Shown here in pieces: positions 8,597-18,979 of a stretch of DNA of 64,000 nucleotides (positions are counted from its first letter, which is position 1; each line of letters opens with the position of its first letter). A program made the translations under genes and the position numbers. Origin of the DNA: Hyphomonadaceae bacterium. GTDB lineage: Bacteria; Pseudomonadota; Alphaproteobacteria; Caulobacterales; Aquidulcibacteraceae. The notes beneath the pieces were generated by a model, which was given only the letters and a program-made list of their open reading frames with translations, was not told the DNA's origin and did not search any database. The stretch is from contig JAHBYF010000007.1 in NCBI GenBank assembly GCA_019636095.1, forward strand, positions 62,001 to 126,000, given 5' to 3'.

Positions 8597-9403
8597 ATGA
8601 CGACCGGCATCGTGGTTATTAATCTCGATCAAGACGCACAGCGAATGGCGCATATGCGCAGCGAGCTTGATCGAGTAGGGCTACCGTTCCTGAGATTTTC
8701 GGCCTTGCGCGGCGACGCGCTACCGGCCGGCTTGGCGCGGTACTTCCCGGTGGGGATAGAACTCACGCTTGGCGAGATTGGGTGCTATGCGAGCCATCTC
8801 GCACTCATGCAGCGCGTCATCGACGGTGAACTGCCGTCGCCGCTGCTCGTGCTTGAAGACGACGTCGGGTTGCCGAACGACCTAGATGAGGCGCTTCAAA
8901 CGCTTCTAGCCGCGTTGCCGCAACAATGGGATATTGTGCGCCTGTCCTACCCTACAAAACTGATAGCTCCCACGATTGCCGCTCTGGGCGCGGACCGATA
9001 TCTCGTGCGCTACTCGCGGGTTCCGACGACGACGGGCGCATATCTTATCAGCGCGTCCGGCGCGCGAAAATTTCTGGCCGCGCGCCCACGCAGTCTCCCC
9101 GTTGATCATGACTTGCGACATGTTTGGAATTGGGATCTCAACACCTTCGGTGTCGAACCGCCGCTGGTCGCGCATGACGTTCTCAACAGCTCAAGCATTG
9201 ACGCCTTGTCGTCTGCCGCACGAGCGCGTGGGCATCGAAGACGGCAGGGGACGCAGTCCATTCTACGTCAGGCCAAGCGCGGCATAAGAGATTTTGGTCT
9301 CTTGCGTTGGCTGGCGCTTGGACCGCTCAATCTCGTGGCGCGGGTGACACCCAGAGGCGTACGGCGTTCGTTCATTCGCTGGGCGAACTTGCGTCTCGTC
9401 TAG
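8597..9403 (+). CDS. Glycosyltransferase family 25 (LPS biosynthesis type)
   Basis: From the ATG at 8597 the protein is 268 residues. It opens with VINLDQDAQRMAHM, the GT25 signature of an Asn-Leu strand followed by Asp/Arg, and carries the metal/nucleotide acidic motif LVLEDDV at 84-90. Family members add galactose or other sugars to lipopolysaccharide or glycan acceptors. It is divergent from the GH13 gene (156 bp between starts). Its stop overlaps that of the convergent phoD gene by four bases. The acceptor is unknown. Confidence 0.8.
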   Translation: MTTGIVVINLDQDAQRMAHMRSELDRVGLPFLRFSALRGDALPAGLARYFPVGIELTLGEIGCYASHLALMQRVIDGELPSPLLVLEDDVGLPNDLDEALQTLLAALPQQWDIVRLSYPTKLIAPTIAALGADRYLVRYSRVPTTTGAYLISASGARKFLAARPRSLPVDHDLRHVWNWDLNTFGVEPPLVAHDVLNSSSIDALSSAARARGHRRRQGTQSILRQAKRGIRDFGLLRWLALGPLNLVARVTPRGVRRSFIRWANLRLV

Positions 9404-11052
9404 ATCGACCAGGCGCCCGGGCCGTGTTGCGAACTGGGCGTAGCGGCAAAGCGGGTCGTCGATGGCAACGGCGCCTGCTGTTCTCGCACGTTTGCGAACG
9501 CCACCCATTCCGCTTCGCACGCGCCGCGCGTGAACGTCAGCACACCATAGCCGCGATTGGTGACATCGCACCACGCGAGATTAGGGTTTGCGCTCTGCAT
9601 CATGGCTTCGCGCGCGCCCGGCGCCGCGGCGGACAGGGCTTGCTCCAGGCCCGGCGAGGTGACGCTTGCGCCCGCGAACTCAATGGCGGCTATGCGGGAG
9701 GATTCGCTCGGCGCCGTTAAGTTGTTGAGCCAAGTGTTGTGACTATCGCCACCCAGCACAACAGCGTTGGCGGCATTGGCGGTGCATGCCTGAAGGAATC
9801 GCTCTCGCGCCGCTGGATAACCATCCCACGCATCCAAATTCCATGGCATGCCCATGCGCCCGAGGCGTTCGCCAACCGTCACGTAACGTCTGACATTAGC
9901 GTGGGCTTCTGGCGCCACCATCGCCGCGGCGCCGGCGCCGACCAATTGCTGGCCGACAACGATTTGTTGCGCTACCACCTGCCAGGTCTGTCCGCGTTGC
10001 TTTGATGCGGCCAATGTCTCTGCAAACCACGCTTCCTGCTCCGAACCTAGCAAGGTGCGGCTCGGATCGAGCCATTGCGTGCGGCGGAATTCGTCTACAG
10101 CGGCTTGAGTTTCAGCGCCGTCGGAGAGCAGGTGCAGTCCGAGGGCGCGTTGATAATTCAACTGGCGAACGCGGCCGATAAGACGCGTATCTAGAAGTAT
10201 GATGCGCGCAAGGTCGCCCCAATCGAGGGTGCGATAGACGCGCGGGCCACTCGCCTCTGGCCGCCGGATTGGCATCCAGTCGAAGTAAGCCTTCGACGCC
10301 GCCGCCACGCGGACTGCGTACGAGCCCTCGTTGCGTTGATGGTTCTGCGCGCCGGTGCTGCTCGAATCGTTGGCGATCTCGTGATCGTCCCAAACAGCCG
10401 AAATCGGTTTCGCCGCGCGCAAGGCGAGCAAATTTGAATCTGTGTGATACTGCTGATACCGGCGGTAGTAATCGTCCAGCGAGATGATCTCGTGGTCTGG
10501 ATCGAAGTCGCGACCGGGGACAGTGAGCTCAGTGCGGGGATATTCATCCAACCCATACTCGTAAATGTAGTCGCCAGTGTGCAGCACAAGGTCGATGTCA
10601 TCGCGCTCCGCCATGTGGCCGTAGGCGTGAAAGTATCCGAAGCCATAGTTTGCGCATGAGACGAGACCGACACTCAGCGATGCGGCGTTCGCTGGCGCGG
10701 TTCGTGTCCGACCGGTGAGGGACGGTCCAGACGCAGCGAGAAACCGGTAATGATACGAGCGGCCGGGCTGCAGCCCGCGGACATCCACCTTCACGCAGAA
10801 ATCATTGGTTGGGCTCGCTTGCGCCTCACCGCGCGCAACTATGGCGCCGAACGTCTCGTCTTCTGCAACTTCCCATGCAACGCGCCCCTCACCGCCGACA
10901 AATCGGGTCCAGATGATGACGCCATCGGTCAAAGGATCGCCCGAGGCGACACCATGCGTGAATGTGCCTTGCGACAGCGATTGCGCCCAGGCCGGTCTCG
11001 CCATTGCCGCGCCTGCGCTGGCCACAAGCAGTCCACGTCTCGCGATAAGCAT
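9400..11052 (-). CDS. phoD: PhoD-type alkaline phosphatase / phosphodiesterase
   Basis: The 550-residue protein begins with a likely Tat signal (ARRGLLVASAGAA, then ending ARPAWAQ). It has a PhoD N-terminal beta domain (GVASGDPLTDGVIIWTR) and the metallophosphatase core with HTGDYIYEYG, WDDHEIANDSS, LLDTR and LGGDSHNTW. These motifs carry the Fe/Ca ligands of the family. The enzyme would release phosphate from phosphodiesters such as teichoic-acid-like or nucleic-acid substrates in the periplasm. No Pho-box was searched successfully by eye. Confidence 0.9.
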   Translation of the reverse strand: MLIARRGLLVASAGAAMARPAWAQSLSQGTFTHGVASGDPLTDGVIIWTRFVGGEGRVAWEVAEDETFGAIVARGEAQASPTNDFCVKVDVRGLQPGRSYHYRFLAASGPSLTGRTRTAPANAASLSVGLVSCANYGFGYFHAYGHMAERDDIDLVLHTGDYIYEYGLDEYPRTELTVPGRDFDPDHEIISLDDYYRRYQQYHTDSNLLALRAAKPISAVWDDHEIANDSSSTGAQNHQRNEGSYAVRVAAASKAYFDWMPIRRPEASGPRVYRTLDWGDLARIILLDTRLIGRVRQLNYQRALGLHLLSDGAETQAAVDEFRRTQWLDPSRTLLGSEQEAWFAETLAASKQRGQTWQVVAQQIVVGQQLVGAGAAAMVAPEAHANVRRYVTVGERLGRMGMPWNLDAWDGYPAARERFLQACTANAANAVVLGGDSHNTWLNNLTAPSESSRIAAIEFAGASVTSPGLEQALSAAAPGAREAMMQSANPNLAWCDVTNRGYGVLTFTRGACEAEWVAFANVREQQAPLPSTTRFAATPSSQHGPGAWSI

Positions 11053-11092
11053 TGTGTGATCCTAGTTGGGGTATGTGACGCTCCCGCGAACG

Positions 11093-12124
11093 TTAGCAGC
11101 GTGCGTCAACGTTGCAGTCAACGTCCGGCAGTGGCGCCAGCGCTGAACCCTCGATGACCTGATAGAGAAAGTCGCTCACCGCAGTTGCCGACTCATCCGG
11201 TCGTTCTTCTTGCGGGATGTGGCCGGTGTCAGCGAACGTGACCAATTGTGAATTGGCGATAGCGTCATGGAATTGTTGCGCATGCTCTGGCGGGACGAGG
11301 CGATCTGTATCGCCTGTTAGAATCAGGACCGGCATATGGAGCGCCGCAAGCCGTTCCGCCGTCGCATAGTGACGATCGCGAAAACCGAGCGTCATTTGCA
11401 ACAAGATGTCGCGATGGCCGGGCGCTCGCGCCAGCTGCACGTAGCGTGTGACCATCGCGTCGTCGACGAGCGCGGGATTGAAGAACGCGGCTTCGAGCCC
11501 ATTACGCGTCAATTGCGTGCTGTCCAAGTCGCGCAGCAAAGGTGCGAGGATCGGATTACGCAACAGCTTGAAGATGAGGGGATCCTCAGTTGCTTCGGCA
11601 CGTGTGTCCTCCCAGCCGGACGCGTCCACGAGAATCAACGCGTTGACCTGTTCGGGGTAAGCCAGCGCGTATTCCCATGCGACATTGCCGCCCATCGAAG
11701 AGCCCGCCAGTGAGAAGTTCGATACGCCGAGCTCCTCAAGAAATTGATGAACGAGGTCGCGATACGCCTCGATCGAGGCGCGATAGCCGGCCGGTGCGCG
11801 AGTCAGGCCATGGCCAGGCAGGTCGAGCGAAATGATGCGATAGTCATCGCCAAGCCGCTGCACCCATGGCTCCCACGTGTGTACAGACGCGGAGAAGCCG
11901 TGGATGAGGACAAGCACTGGCCCGTTTTGCTGTCCTTCGTCGCGATAGTGAACGCGAACACCGCCGGGAAGATCTTCGTAGCGTGACGCGGCGCTTTCAT
12001 ACTGCGCCGCCAGCGTTTCATACGGCACATCTGGCCGCTTCAGGGCGAAATAGGCGCCAACGGCTACGATCGCAACCAAACCTATGAGTGCGAGCAAGCC
12101 TCCGAAAATCCACCGCATATCCAC
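11093..12124 (-). CDS. Membrane-anchored alpha/beta hydrolase
   Basis: The 343-residue protein has one N-terminal membrane helix (about 5-27), so the catalytic part is probably periplasmic. It has HGFSAS, the nucleophile motif GSSMGG (Ser about 143), an acid in LTGDTDRLVPP and a His in ADTGHIPQEERP, a complete alpha/beta-hydrolase triad. Residues just after the anchor (VRVHYRDEG) match the usual first strands. It lies 40 bp upstream of phoD on the same strand and may be co-transcribed. The substrate is unknown. Confidence 0.8.
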   Translation of the reverse strand: MDMRWIFGGLLALIGLVAIVAVGAYFALKRPDVPYETLAAQYESAASRYEDLPGGVRVHYRDEGQQNGPVLVLIHGFSASVHTWEPWVQRLGDDYRIISLDLPGHGLTRAPAGYRASIEAYRDLVHQFLEELGVSNFSLAGSSMGGNVAWEYALAYPEQVNALILVDASGWEDTRAEATEDPLIFKLLRNPILAPLLRDLDSTQLTRNGLEAAFFNPALVDDAMVTRYVQLARAPGHRDILLQMTLGFRDRHYATAERLAALHMPVLILTGDTDRLVPPEHAQQFHDAIANSQLVTFADTGHIPQEERPDESATAVSDFLYQVIEGSALAPLPDVDCNVDARC

Positions 12125-12166
12125 CCCTCCGTCTCGCGCGCCACAGTGCGCGGCTGAGGCGCAACG

Positions 12167-12763
12167 TCAAGCGCGCCAGCCGACTTTGCGCGTCCACACG
12201 TCATAAGCTGCGCGGCGCTCGGTGAGATCTGGCGGGACGCAATCACCTTCCGCGGCGGCGGTTGCACGCATGTGCGCGATGGTCTCAGCCATCGGTGGCA
12301 GCCCGACGCTAGCGCGGCGATCATCAAGCGCTTCGGGATCGCGCACGGGCGCTGGCGATAGTTCGCCGTTCGCGTCCCAATCGAATTGCGTTCCGAACGT
12401 CTGTTCGCGGCCTTCGAAAATGGCGATGCGGTCAGACAAGTATGCCGCGTCGAGGGGATTGGCTTGACCTTCAGGAATAGCATCGAGAATGAACGCGAGG
12501 CCGCGGCGCTGTAGGTCGGGGTGACCAATCGCGTGTTGTAAGATGAGGAACGCGGCGCCGGCGCCGTCATCGCCGAAGTCGCGCCGGCTCGGCCACCCTA
12601 CGGCATCCAACACACGCGTGAGCAACGCAGCGTTTTCGTTGTGCACGGCTTCCATCTCCGGATGGTAGCCTCTGAAGAGTTCGCCGCTTGCCGCCAAACG
12701 CGCGCGCGTTTGCAGATCGCGACGCGCCGCTTCAATGAGCAACGCGCGCCAAGGTTCACTCAT
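12167..12763 (-). CDS. DUF6624-like protein
   Basis: The 198-residue soluble protein has the pattern I associate with DUF6624: an N-terminal Arg-rich helix, an AFLILQHAIGHPDLQ segment (about 70-85) and the core YLSDRIAIFEGREQTFGTQF at about 108-127. No catalytic motif is obvious. Its ATG at 12763 lies inside the end of the ThiF/MoeB-like gene (8-nt overlap), which suggests coupled translation. The gene pairing is the only functional clue. Confidence 0.6.
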   Translation of the reverse strand: MSEPWRALLIEAARRDLQTRARLAASGELFRGYHPEMEAVHNENAALLTRVLDAVGWPSRRDFGDDGAGAAFLILQHAIGHPDLQRRGLAFILDAIPEGQANPLDAAYLSDRIAIFEGREQTFGTQFDWDANGELSPAPVRDPEALDDRRASVGLPPMAETIAHMRATAAAEGDCVPPDLTERRAAYDVWTRKVGWRA

Positions 12764-13499
12764 TGGCGCACACCGGACATGCGGGATCAGGGCTGAGCGC
12801 CACCGTTCGGGCGTTGCCGTTCAGGCCGTCAAACAGCATCACGCGCCCAATCAATGGTTCGCCCGCAAGCGTTATGAGTTTGATTGCCTCCAACGCCATG
12901 ATCGATCCGATCACGCCTGTCAAAGCGCCAACAACGCCCACACGGGCGCATGTTTCTGCGTCTGGCGGCGCTTCGGGAACGAAGCAGCGATAACAGGGGC
13001 CACCACGCGCGAACGTCGAGACTTGACCCTCCCACCGGCCGACCGCGCCGGAAACAAGTGGAATGCCAAGCGATCGTGTGGCCGCATTGATGGCGAAGCG
13101 CGTGTCAAAATCGTCCGTACCGTCCAGAGCGACGTCGGCGCCTTGCAGCAAGTAGGCGGCGTTCGACTCTGTCAGACGCTGGCGCTCGATCTCAATGGCG
13201 ATGTTGTCATTGAGCGCCACCAGCGCCGCCTTCGCGCGATCGACTTTTGCAGCACCGACATCTGCGTTGCGGAAGATGATTTGGCGCTGAAGATTGTCGA
13301 GCGACACGCTGTCATCGTCGATCAGAACGAGTCGCCCCACGCCAGCCGCGGCCAGATAGAGCGCTGCCGGCGCGCCAAGGCCGCCGGCGCCCGCAATTGC
13401 CACCGTTGCGGCTTTCAGGCGCTGCTGACCGGGCCCGCCGATCTCTTTCAGCAGAATGTGCCGGGCGTAGCGCTGGCGTTCTTCTTCGGTGAAACTCAC
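12756..13499 (-). CDS. HesA/MoeB/ThiF family E1-like adenylyltransferase
   Basis: The 247-residue protein starts at a GTG (13499). It has the nucleotide motif GAGGLGAP (about 37-44), DGTDDFDTRF (about 126-135), and two CxxC zinc pairs (CYRC near 170 and the C-terminal CPVC). It is a MoeB- or ThiF-type enzyme that adenylates the C terminus of a small ubiquitin-like sulfur carrier for molybdopterin or thiamine synthesis. No MoaD or ThiS gene is adjacent, so the pathway cannot be fixed. Confidence 0.85.
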   Translation of the reverse strand: MSFTEEERQRYARHILLKEIGGPGQQRLKAATVAIAGAGGLGAPAALYLAAAGVGRLVLIDDDSVSLDNLQRQIIFRNADVGAAKVDRAKAALVALNDNIAIEIERQRLTESNAAYLLQGADVALDGTDDFDTRFAINAATRSLGIPLVSGAVGRWEGQVSTFARGGPCYRCFVPEAPPDAETCARVGVVGALTGVIGSIMALEAIKLITLAGEPLIGRVMLFDGLNGNARTVALSPDPACPVCANE

Positions 13500-13585
13500 A
13501 ACGCCAATCTAAGCGACGATCCGTCAAAGTTCCACACAGGGAACGAGCTTCTTCCGCCCGCGTTGCAATGGGGGAGGACAAACGC

Positions 13586-14161
13586 ATGCGCTACATCGAC
13601 GAAAGCCTGGCCGACGGCGAGACCATCATTCAACGCGGAAAATGGCCGGGAGTGTTCTGGTTCGGTGCGTGGGCGGCGCTGATCGTGCTCGGCCTCATTG
13701 TCGTAGGCGTGTTCATCTTCGCCGTCGCTGCAATCAAGATGAAGACGACGGATTTTGCGGTCACCAACCGGCGGGTGATTTTGAAACGCGGTTGGCTCAA
13801 CCGGCACACGAAGGAATTGGCGGTTGAGAGCGTGGAAGGCGTGGTGCTCGACCAGTCCATTATTGCGCGTCTCTTCGGATACGGTCGTGTTGTCGTCACC
13901 GGGACAGGCGATGCAGTGATCGCATTCCCGCCCATGGCTGACCCCGTCGATTTCCGTCGCGCGATCGAAGCGGCGCGGCGCGACTGTGGCGGGGAGGTGC
14001 GCCTTGCAAGCAGTGATCGCGCGGCGATTGAGCGCGCAGCGGAAGCAAATGAGAATGAGCCGGCTGCCGAACGCGGCGCGGAGGGCGAACGCGAGGGTGA
14101 CGAAGATCGCCCGCACCGCAAGCGTCATCGCAGTTTCATCGGTTTGCGGGCGCGCCGCTAA
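13586..14161 (+). CDS. Bacterial PH-domain membrane protein (DUF304/YdbS type)
   Basis: I use the ATG at 13586 (191 residues) because a strong GGGGGAGG ribosome-binding site lies 8 bases before it; the ATG at 13568 would sit on that site. Two close membrane helices (about 20-45) are followed by a bacterial PH fold with [16 protein letters not shown] and [13 protein letters not shown]. The C-terminal 40 residues are charged (Glu/Arg/Asn). It is probably an inner-membrane protein with a cytosolic domain. Its stop shares four bases with dut. Confidence 0.8.
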   Translation: MRYIDESLADGETIIQRGKWPGVFWFGAWAALIVLGLIVVGVFIFAVAAIKMKTTDFAVTNRRVILKRGWLNRHTKELAVESVEGVVLDQSIIARLFGYGRVVVTGTGDAVIAFPPMADPVDFRRAIEAARRDCGGEVRLASSDRAAIERAAEANENEPAAERGAEGEREGDEDRPHRKRHRSFIGLRARR

Positions 14162-14616
14162 CCGCGGCCCGTAGAGCCGAAACCGCCGGCGCCGCGCGCG
14201 GTTTCAGAAAGTACGCCCACCACGTCCCAGGCGCCTTGGGTTACAGGCGCGATCACCATCTGCGCAATGCGTTCGCCACGTGTGATCGCGAACGGCTCCT
14301 GACCAAGGTTGATCAGAATAACTTTCACTTCGCCACGATAGTCAGCGTCGATGGTGCCGGGCGTGTTGAGGCAGGTAAGGCCATGCTTCAGGGCAAGCCC
14401 CGAACGTGGGCGGATCTGCGCCTCGTAACCGGCAGGCAGCGCGATCGTCAGCCCCGTTGGCGCAAGCACGCGCTGACCGGGTTCAACGATCATGGGCTCG
14501 TTTTCTGGCACGGCTGCGCGCAGATCCATGCCGGCAGAAAGCTCTGTTTCGTAGGCCGGCAATTGCAGGCCCTCGAAGTGCGGGAGCGGCGCGACTTGGA
14601 TCGTAACTTTGCTCAT
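14158..14616 (-). CDS. dut: Deoxyuridine 5'-triphosphate nucleotidohydrolase
   Basis: The 151-residue trimeric-type dUTPase starts at [14 protein letters not shown] (14616). All five motifs are seen: [32 protein letters not shown] (catalytic Asp), [12 protein letters not shown], and the C-terminal Gly-rich [12 protein letters not shown] arm. It hydrolyses dUTP to dUMP and PPi, keeping uracil out of DNA and feeding dTMP synthesis. It follows coaBC and the DUF6481 gene in the same direction, an arrangement often seen in alphaproteobacteria. Confidence 0.95.
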   Translation of the reverse strand: MSKVTIQVAPLPHFEGLQLPAYETELSAGMDLRAAVPENEPMIVEPGQRVLAPTGLTIALPAGYEAQIRPRSGLALKHGLTCLNTPGTIDADYRGEVKVILINLGQEPFAITRGERIAQMVIAPVTQGAWDVVGVLSETARGAGGFGSTGRG

Positions 14617-14681
14617 GGAACCCGCCTGCTGCGATTCTGCCTGGAATTCCACACGCCGGCCGCCGGAGGCGCACTTTGTGA

Positions 14682-15092
14682 TTAGCGGCGCTTGCGCAGG
14701 GCCGCCGCCGCAAGGTCGCGACGGGCCTCATCGAGATAGCGCTTCATCTCGGCGGCTTCGGCTTCCTTCTTGCGGCGCTTCGCGGCTTCGGCGGCTTCAC
14801 GCGCTAGCCGTTCGCGCTCCGCCTTGGCTTCGCGCGCGATACGCTCGCGTTCGGCCTTCGCGGCAGCCTCGGCGGCCACCTTGCGTTCAAGCCGTTCCAA
14901 CTCGACGCGCTCGCGCCGGGCCTTCTCAGCCTCGACTCGCTTTTGCTCCTTTTCCTCTGCCGCCTTCACGCGCGCTGCCGCCTCTTCAGGATCAAGCGCC
15001 GCCGGCGCCGCCTTGTTCTTGAATTTTTCGAGCATCGCCTTCTTGGCGGCGTCGGCAGCTTCGCGGCGATCGTTGTGGTTCTGGAAGCTCAT
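14682..15092 (-). CDS. DUF6481-like highly charged coiled-coil protein
   Basis: The 136-residue protein begins [20 protein letters not shown] and is then almost wholly Ala/Glu/Lys/Arg in heptad-like patterns from about 40 to the end. This predicts one long charged helix or coiled coil. This composition and beginning match what I know as DUF6481. There is no signal peptide or enzyme motif. It sits between coaBC and dut. Function unknown; an RNA- or ribosome-associated role is only a guess. Confidence 0.6.
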   Translation of the reverse strand: MSFQNHNDRREAADAAKKAMLEKFKNKAAPAALDPEEAAARVKAAEEKEQKRVEAEKARRERVELERLERKVAAEAAAKAERERIAREAKAERERLAREAAEAAKRRKKEAEAAEMKRYLDEARRDLAAAALRKRR

Positions 15093-15219
15093 GCAGTCGG
15101 GCTCCTGTGCGCACGAACGACGTTCGGCGTCAGACTGGGAAAGGTGAGAATGTAAGGCGCTCTACATAGCGTCCGCGGGGGAAGGCTCAAGCCCTCAAAG
15201 CGCGACTTTTAGGCAGGGG

Positions 15220-16422
15220 TCACTTGCGCCCTGGGGATTTCGCGTCGAGTACCGCGGCAATTTCTACCGCTAATTTCCGCGCAACACCTTCTTTCGCCAT
15301 GCGCGGCCAGGCTTCGGCTTTGTCCTTGGTGATCAGGATCACCGTGTTTTCGGCGCCGCCCATAACATCGCCGGAAACGTCGTTTGCGACGATCCAGTCG
15401 CAGCCTTTCTTGGCGATCTTGGCGCGCGCGTGTTCTTCAACGTGATCGGTTTCGGCGGCGAAGCCGATGACGAGCTTCGGTCGCTTTTTTCCCAGCTTCG
15501 AAAGCGTCGCGAGGATGTCGGGATTTTCTTGAAGCGCGATTGCTGGAATCCCGGCCGCGTCCTTCTTGATCTTACCCTTCGCCGCCTTCATCGGCCGCCA
15601 ATCCGCGACCGCGGCGACCATGACGGCGACATCAAGCGGCAGCGCCGCTTCGCTGGCCGCAAGCATCTCGCGTGCGCTTTCGACGTTCACGCGCTTAACG
15701 CCGACAGGGGCAGAAAGGTTCGTTGGTCCAGAGACCAGCGTGACGTCTGCGCCGAGTTGGGCGAGCGCGGCCGCGATGGCGTAACCCTGCTTGCCGCTTG
15801 AGCGGTTTGAGAGAAAGCGCACCGGGTCGATTGCTTCAATGGTCGGACCTGCGGTGACGAGCGCGCGTTTGCCTTTGAGGGGTCCATCGCTCAGCGCCGC
15901 AAACACCGCATCTCGGATTTGCTCGGGCTCGGCCATGCGGCCAACGCCTCTTTCACCGCTCTCCGCCATCTCGCCTTCGTTTGGGCCGACGAAGCTGAGA
16001 CCGCGCGCCTGAAGCGTTTCAAGATTTCGGCGCGTCGCCGCGTTCGCCCACATTTGCGGGTTCATCGCCGGCGCAAACAATATTGGCCTGGCCGTCGCCA
16101 GCAGCACGGCGGAGGCTAGGTCGTTGGCAAGCCCGTGTGCGGCTTTTGCCATGAAATCAGCGGTCGCTGGGGCGACCACGACCAAGTCGCACTCACGGGC
16201 AAGCCTGATGTGGCCGACATCGAATTCCTGCGCCTGATCGAAGAGATCGGTGAAAACGCGCTCGCCGGCGATGGCGCCTGCCGCGAGCGGCGTAATGAAG
16301 CGCTGCGCCGCTTCGGTCATCACCACGCGCACCGCGACGTCGCGCTCGCGCAGGCGGCGGATGAGTTCGAGACTCTTGTAGGCGGCGATGCCGCCGCCGA
16401 TGATCAACAGGACCCGCTTCAT
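15220..16422 (-). CDS. coaBC: Bifunctional phosphopantothenoylcysteine decarboxylase / phosphopantothenate-cysteine ligase
   Basis: The 400-residue fusion has the N-terminal flavin (CoaC) domain with GGGIAAYKSLELIRRL, the active-site His in VGHIRLA and the PAMNPQMW substrate loop. The CoaB ligase domain follows with GPTIEAIDPVRFLSNRSSGK and ENPDILATL. It makes 4'-phosphopantetheine from 4'-phosphopantothenate, Cys and CTP for coenzyme A. Its ATG overlaps the stop of ubiB (ATGA), so the two are translationally coupled. Confidence 0.95.
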   Translation of the reverse strand: MKRVLLIIGGGIAAYKSLELIRRLRERDVAVRVVMTEAAQRFITPLAAGAIAGERVFTDLFDQAQEFDVGHIRLARECDLVVVAPATADFMAKAAHGLANDLASAVLLATARPILFAPAMNPQMWANAATRRNLETLQARGLSFVGPNEGEMAESGERGVGRMAEPEQIRDAVFAALSDGPLKGKRALVTAGPTIEAIDPVRFLSNRSSGKQGYAIAAALAQLGADVTLVSGPTNLSAPVGVKRVNVESAREMLAASEAALPLDVAVMVAAVADWRPMKAAKGKIKKDAAGIPAIALQENPDILATLSKLGKKRPKLVIGFAAETDHVEEHARAKIAKKGCDWIVANDVSGDVMGGAENTVILITKDKAEAWPRMAKEGVARKLAVEIAAVLDAKSPGRK

Positions 16423-18173
16423 GGCGTTGCTTCTCTCGGCGTACCCGGCGCCGTCACCGCGAGGTCGGCGCCGACATCGACCTGTGGTCTAGGTTCCGCA
16501 TCAGGCTGCGCCGGGGTTTCAATCGCGGCTGTTGGCGGTGGCTGGCGGGGTGTCTCGCGAGTGCGGTCATTGGCGGTCAATGCCAGGGCAATGATGGCGC
16601 CGCCGAGCAGGGCGATCCAGACGGCCGGCATCTCATACCACTTGCGTTCGATGCGCGGCGCCTCAATCGCCACCTTGCGCGCGGCGGCTTCGACCATGAG
16701 TAGCGTTTGCGGCAGGCGGCGCAACGACTGCAGTCCGAGCGCAACTTCATCGATGCCGCGTTTGGCGACGGCTTCGGCCCCGAGTTCGCGTTGCACCCAG
16801 CGTTCGACAATCGGCCGTGCCGCGGCCCACATGTCGTGCTGGGGGTCAAGGCCGCGCGCGACGCCTTCAACCTGCACCATGGTTTTTTGCAGCAGCACCA
16901 ATTCGGGGCGCAAATGCATGCCGAACATATGGGTGACGTCGAAGAGCTGCAGAAGCAGCCGGCTCATAGAAATGCCATCTGCCTTCTTGCCGAAGATTGG
17001 CTCGCCGATGGCGCGTAGCGCTTGCGCGAACTCTTCGACCGTGAAGCGTTCCGGCACGTAGCCCGCTTCCTGGTGGACTTCTGCGACGCGGCGATAGTCG
17101 CGGCGCAGGAAGCCATAAAGGATCTCGGCGAGATAGCGGCGCTCCTTGTGGCCGATACGACCCATGATGCCGAAGTCGACGATCCAGAGCTTGCCGTCTT
17201 TGCCGTATAGCAAATTGCCCTCGTGCATGTCGGCGTGGAAGAAGCCGTAGTCGAGCGCCGCCGCGAGGAAGCCGCGCGTGATTGAGATGGCAAGCTCGCT
17301 GCGATCGGCGCCGGCTTTGTCGAGCGCTTTGGAGTCGGTCAGCGGCGTACCGTCGATCCAGTCGAGCGTCATCACGCGCTTCGAAGAACGCGACCAATCG
17401 ATGTTGGGGACCGTGAGGTAACCGTCTTTCTCGGCGACTTCGCGAAATTCAGCGGCGGCGCCAGCTTCAAGACGGAGATCGAGTTCGCGCTCCATCGCGG
17501 ACGCAACTGTGTCGATGAATTGGACCGGTTCGAGACGGCGCGAGCGGGGTGACACACGCTCGATCCACCAGGCAAGGAAGCGCAGCGCGGCCATTTCTCT
17601 GGCAAGCTTTTTTTCGATGCGTGGGCGCAGCACTTTGATGGCGACGACGCCGTGGCGCGGCACGATTCCCTGGTGCACCTGGGCGATCGAGGCCGCCGCC
17701 ATCGCCTCGGAGATACCCGCGAAAATGCCTTCGGTGCCGCCGAGTTCTTTGTTGATCGTGTCTAGCGCTTCGGTGCGAGAGAAGGGTGGGAGCCGATCTT
17801 TCAGTCGCCCAAGCTCCTGGGCAGTCTGCACGCCGATCATGTCCGGACGCGTGGCCAGGAATTGCCCGACCTTCACATAAGCCGGGCCGAGCCGCTCAAG
17901 CGCTTTCGCGAGCCGCGCGCCAACTGTTTTGCCACGGCGGCGCTTTGCGAACATGGAAAGCGCCGTGTGCGCGGCTTGCAGCGGTGTTGAGTACTGGTCG
18001 TAATATTCTTCGGGCAGCAGCACGTCGTAGCGCACCAGCGTCAGCGCCACGCGCACAAGACGCCGGATGTGCCCGAAGACACCTGTGGCGAAACCGGCCA
18101 CCACCGCCCCAAGGACGAGGACGACGAGAACGAACGAAAGCACTAAACCGACCAACCCCAATGCAGCGCGCAA
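16419..18173 (-). CDS. ubiB: Ubiquinone biosynthesis protein kinase-like UbiB
   Basis: The 584-residue protein has the ABC1/ADCK signature: KVGQ in [14 protein letters not shown], the Ala-rich nucleotide loop [20 protein letters not shown] and VDFGIMGR. A hydrophobic helix is near the C terminus (about 523-538) and another at the very N terminus. It supports ubiquinone synthesis, probably as an ATPase that extracts lipid intermediates. The TTG at 18173 would overlap ubiE by 31 bases; a GTG at 18143, in a TAGTG junction with the ubiE stop, is an attractive alternative start. Confidence 0.93.
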   Translation of the reverse strand: MRAALGLVGLVLSFVLVVLVLGAVVAGFATGVFGHIRRLVRVALTLVRYDVLLPEEYYDQYSTPLQAAHTALSMFAKRRRGKTVGARLAKALERLGPAYVKVGQFLATRPDMIGVQTAQELGRLKDRLPPFSRTEALDTINKELGGTEGIFAGISEAMAAASIAQVHQGIVPRHGVVAIKVLRPRIEKKLAREMAALRFLAWWIERVSPRSRRLEPVQFIDTVASAMERELDLRLEAGAAAEFREVAEKDGYLTVPNIDWSRSSKRVMTLDWIDGTPLTDSKALDKAGADRSELAISITRGFLAAALDYGFFHADMHEGNLLYGKDGKLWIVDFGIMGRIGHKERRYLAEILYGFLRRDYRRVAEVHQEAGYVPERFTVEEFAQALRAIGEPIFGKKADGISMSRLLLQLFDVTHMFGMHLRPELVLLQKTMVQVEGVARGLDPQHDMWAAARPIVERWVQRELGAEAVAKRGIDEVALGLQSLRRLPQTLLMVEAAARKVAIEAPRIERKWYEMPAVWIALLGGAIIALALTANDRTRETPRQPPPTAAIETPAQPDAEPRPQVDVGADLAVTAPGTPREATP

Positions 18174-18898
18174 ACGCCGCCGGCCATGTTGCGATAGGCC
18201 GCGCGTGCGAAACCCGCCTCACGGATCATATTGAGAAAAGCTTCCTGATCCGGAAACCGGCGGATGGATTCCACTAGATATCGGTAAGAATCTGCGTCAT
18301 TCGCCAGTAATTTCCCCAGTGCCGGGATCGCGTTAAAAGAGTAGAAATCATAAACCGGCTCGAGCCCGCCAATCGCGAGGCGCGAGAACTCTAAACAGAA
18401 AAACCGCCCGCCAGGTTTCAGAACGCGCTTGGCTTCGCGCAGTACGGCGGGAATGTCGGTGCAGTTACGGATGCCGAAGCTGATGATGTAAGCGTCGGCG
18501 ACATGGTCATCGACTGGTAAATTTTCGGCGTCGCCTTCATGCCAGTGGAGCCGGTCTTCGCCGCGTGCGCGGCCGGCTTCGAGCATCTCGGCGTTGATGT
18601 CGATGACGTGGATCTCAGGCGGCTCCAATCCGCGTCGCTGCGCTGCGCCGTCGCCAAGTTTCATTAGGCGCCGCGCGATATCGCCGGTGCCGCCGGCAAC
18701 GTCGAGGATGAGTTCGTTCGGTTGCGGGTTGAGCTTCGCGGCAGCGGCATCCTTCCAAAGCCGGTGCATGCCACCCGACATGGCGTCGTTCATCAGATCG
18801 TACTTGCTCGCGACCGAGGAAAAAACCTCGCGCACGCGTCCGGCCTTTTCGGCCTTCGGCACGTCCTGGAACCCGAAAGATGCAGTCTCGTCACTCAT
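18143..18898 (-). CDS. ubiE: Demethylmenaquinone/2-methoxy-6-polyprenyl-1,4-benzoquinol methyltransferase
   Basis: The ATG at 18898 gives a 251-residue protein that starts [20 protein letters not shown], the usual UbiE beginning (SFGF..V....K). The SAM-binding motif is [14 protein letters not shown], and family motifs [11 protein letters not shown] and [11 protein letters not shown] are present. It C-methylates the quinone ring. It leads the ubiE-ubiB-coaBC run and is divergent from mutM, with 81 bp between the start codons. A much longer upstream frame is not supported. Confidence 0.95.
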   Translation of the reverse strand: MSDETASFGFQDVPKAEKAGRVREVFSSVASKYDLMNDAMSGGMHRLWKDAAAAKLNPQPNELILDVAGGTGDIARRLMKLGDGAAQRRGLEPPEIHVIDINAEMLEAGRARGEDRLHWHEGDAENLPVDDHVADAYIISFGIRNCTDIPAVLREAKRVLKPGGRFFCLEFSRLAIGGLEPVYDFYSFNAIPALGKLLANDADSYRYLVESIRRFPDQEAFLNMIREAGFARAAYRNMAGGVCALHWGWSV

Positions 18899-18979
18899 GA
18901 CCGGACCATAGCGGGCGGGCCGGGGTGGGGCTATATCGGGCGGCGATGCTTTCGCCTTTGCTTTCCGACATTTCGCCGC

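Noticed and set aside
12735..13682. A 315-residue plus-strand open frame
   Set aside because: It is antisense to the ThiF-like gene and part of DUF6624 and lacks any recognisable domain.
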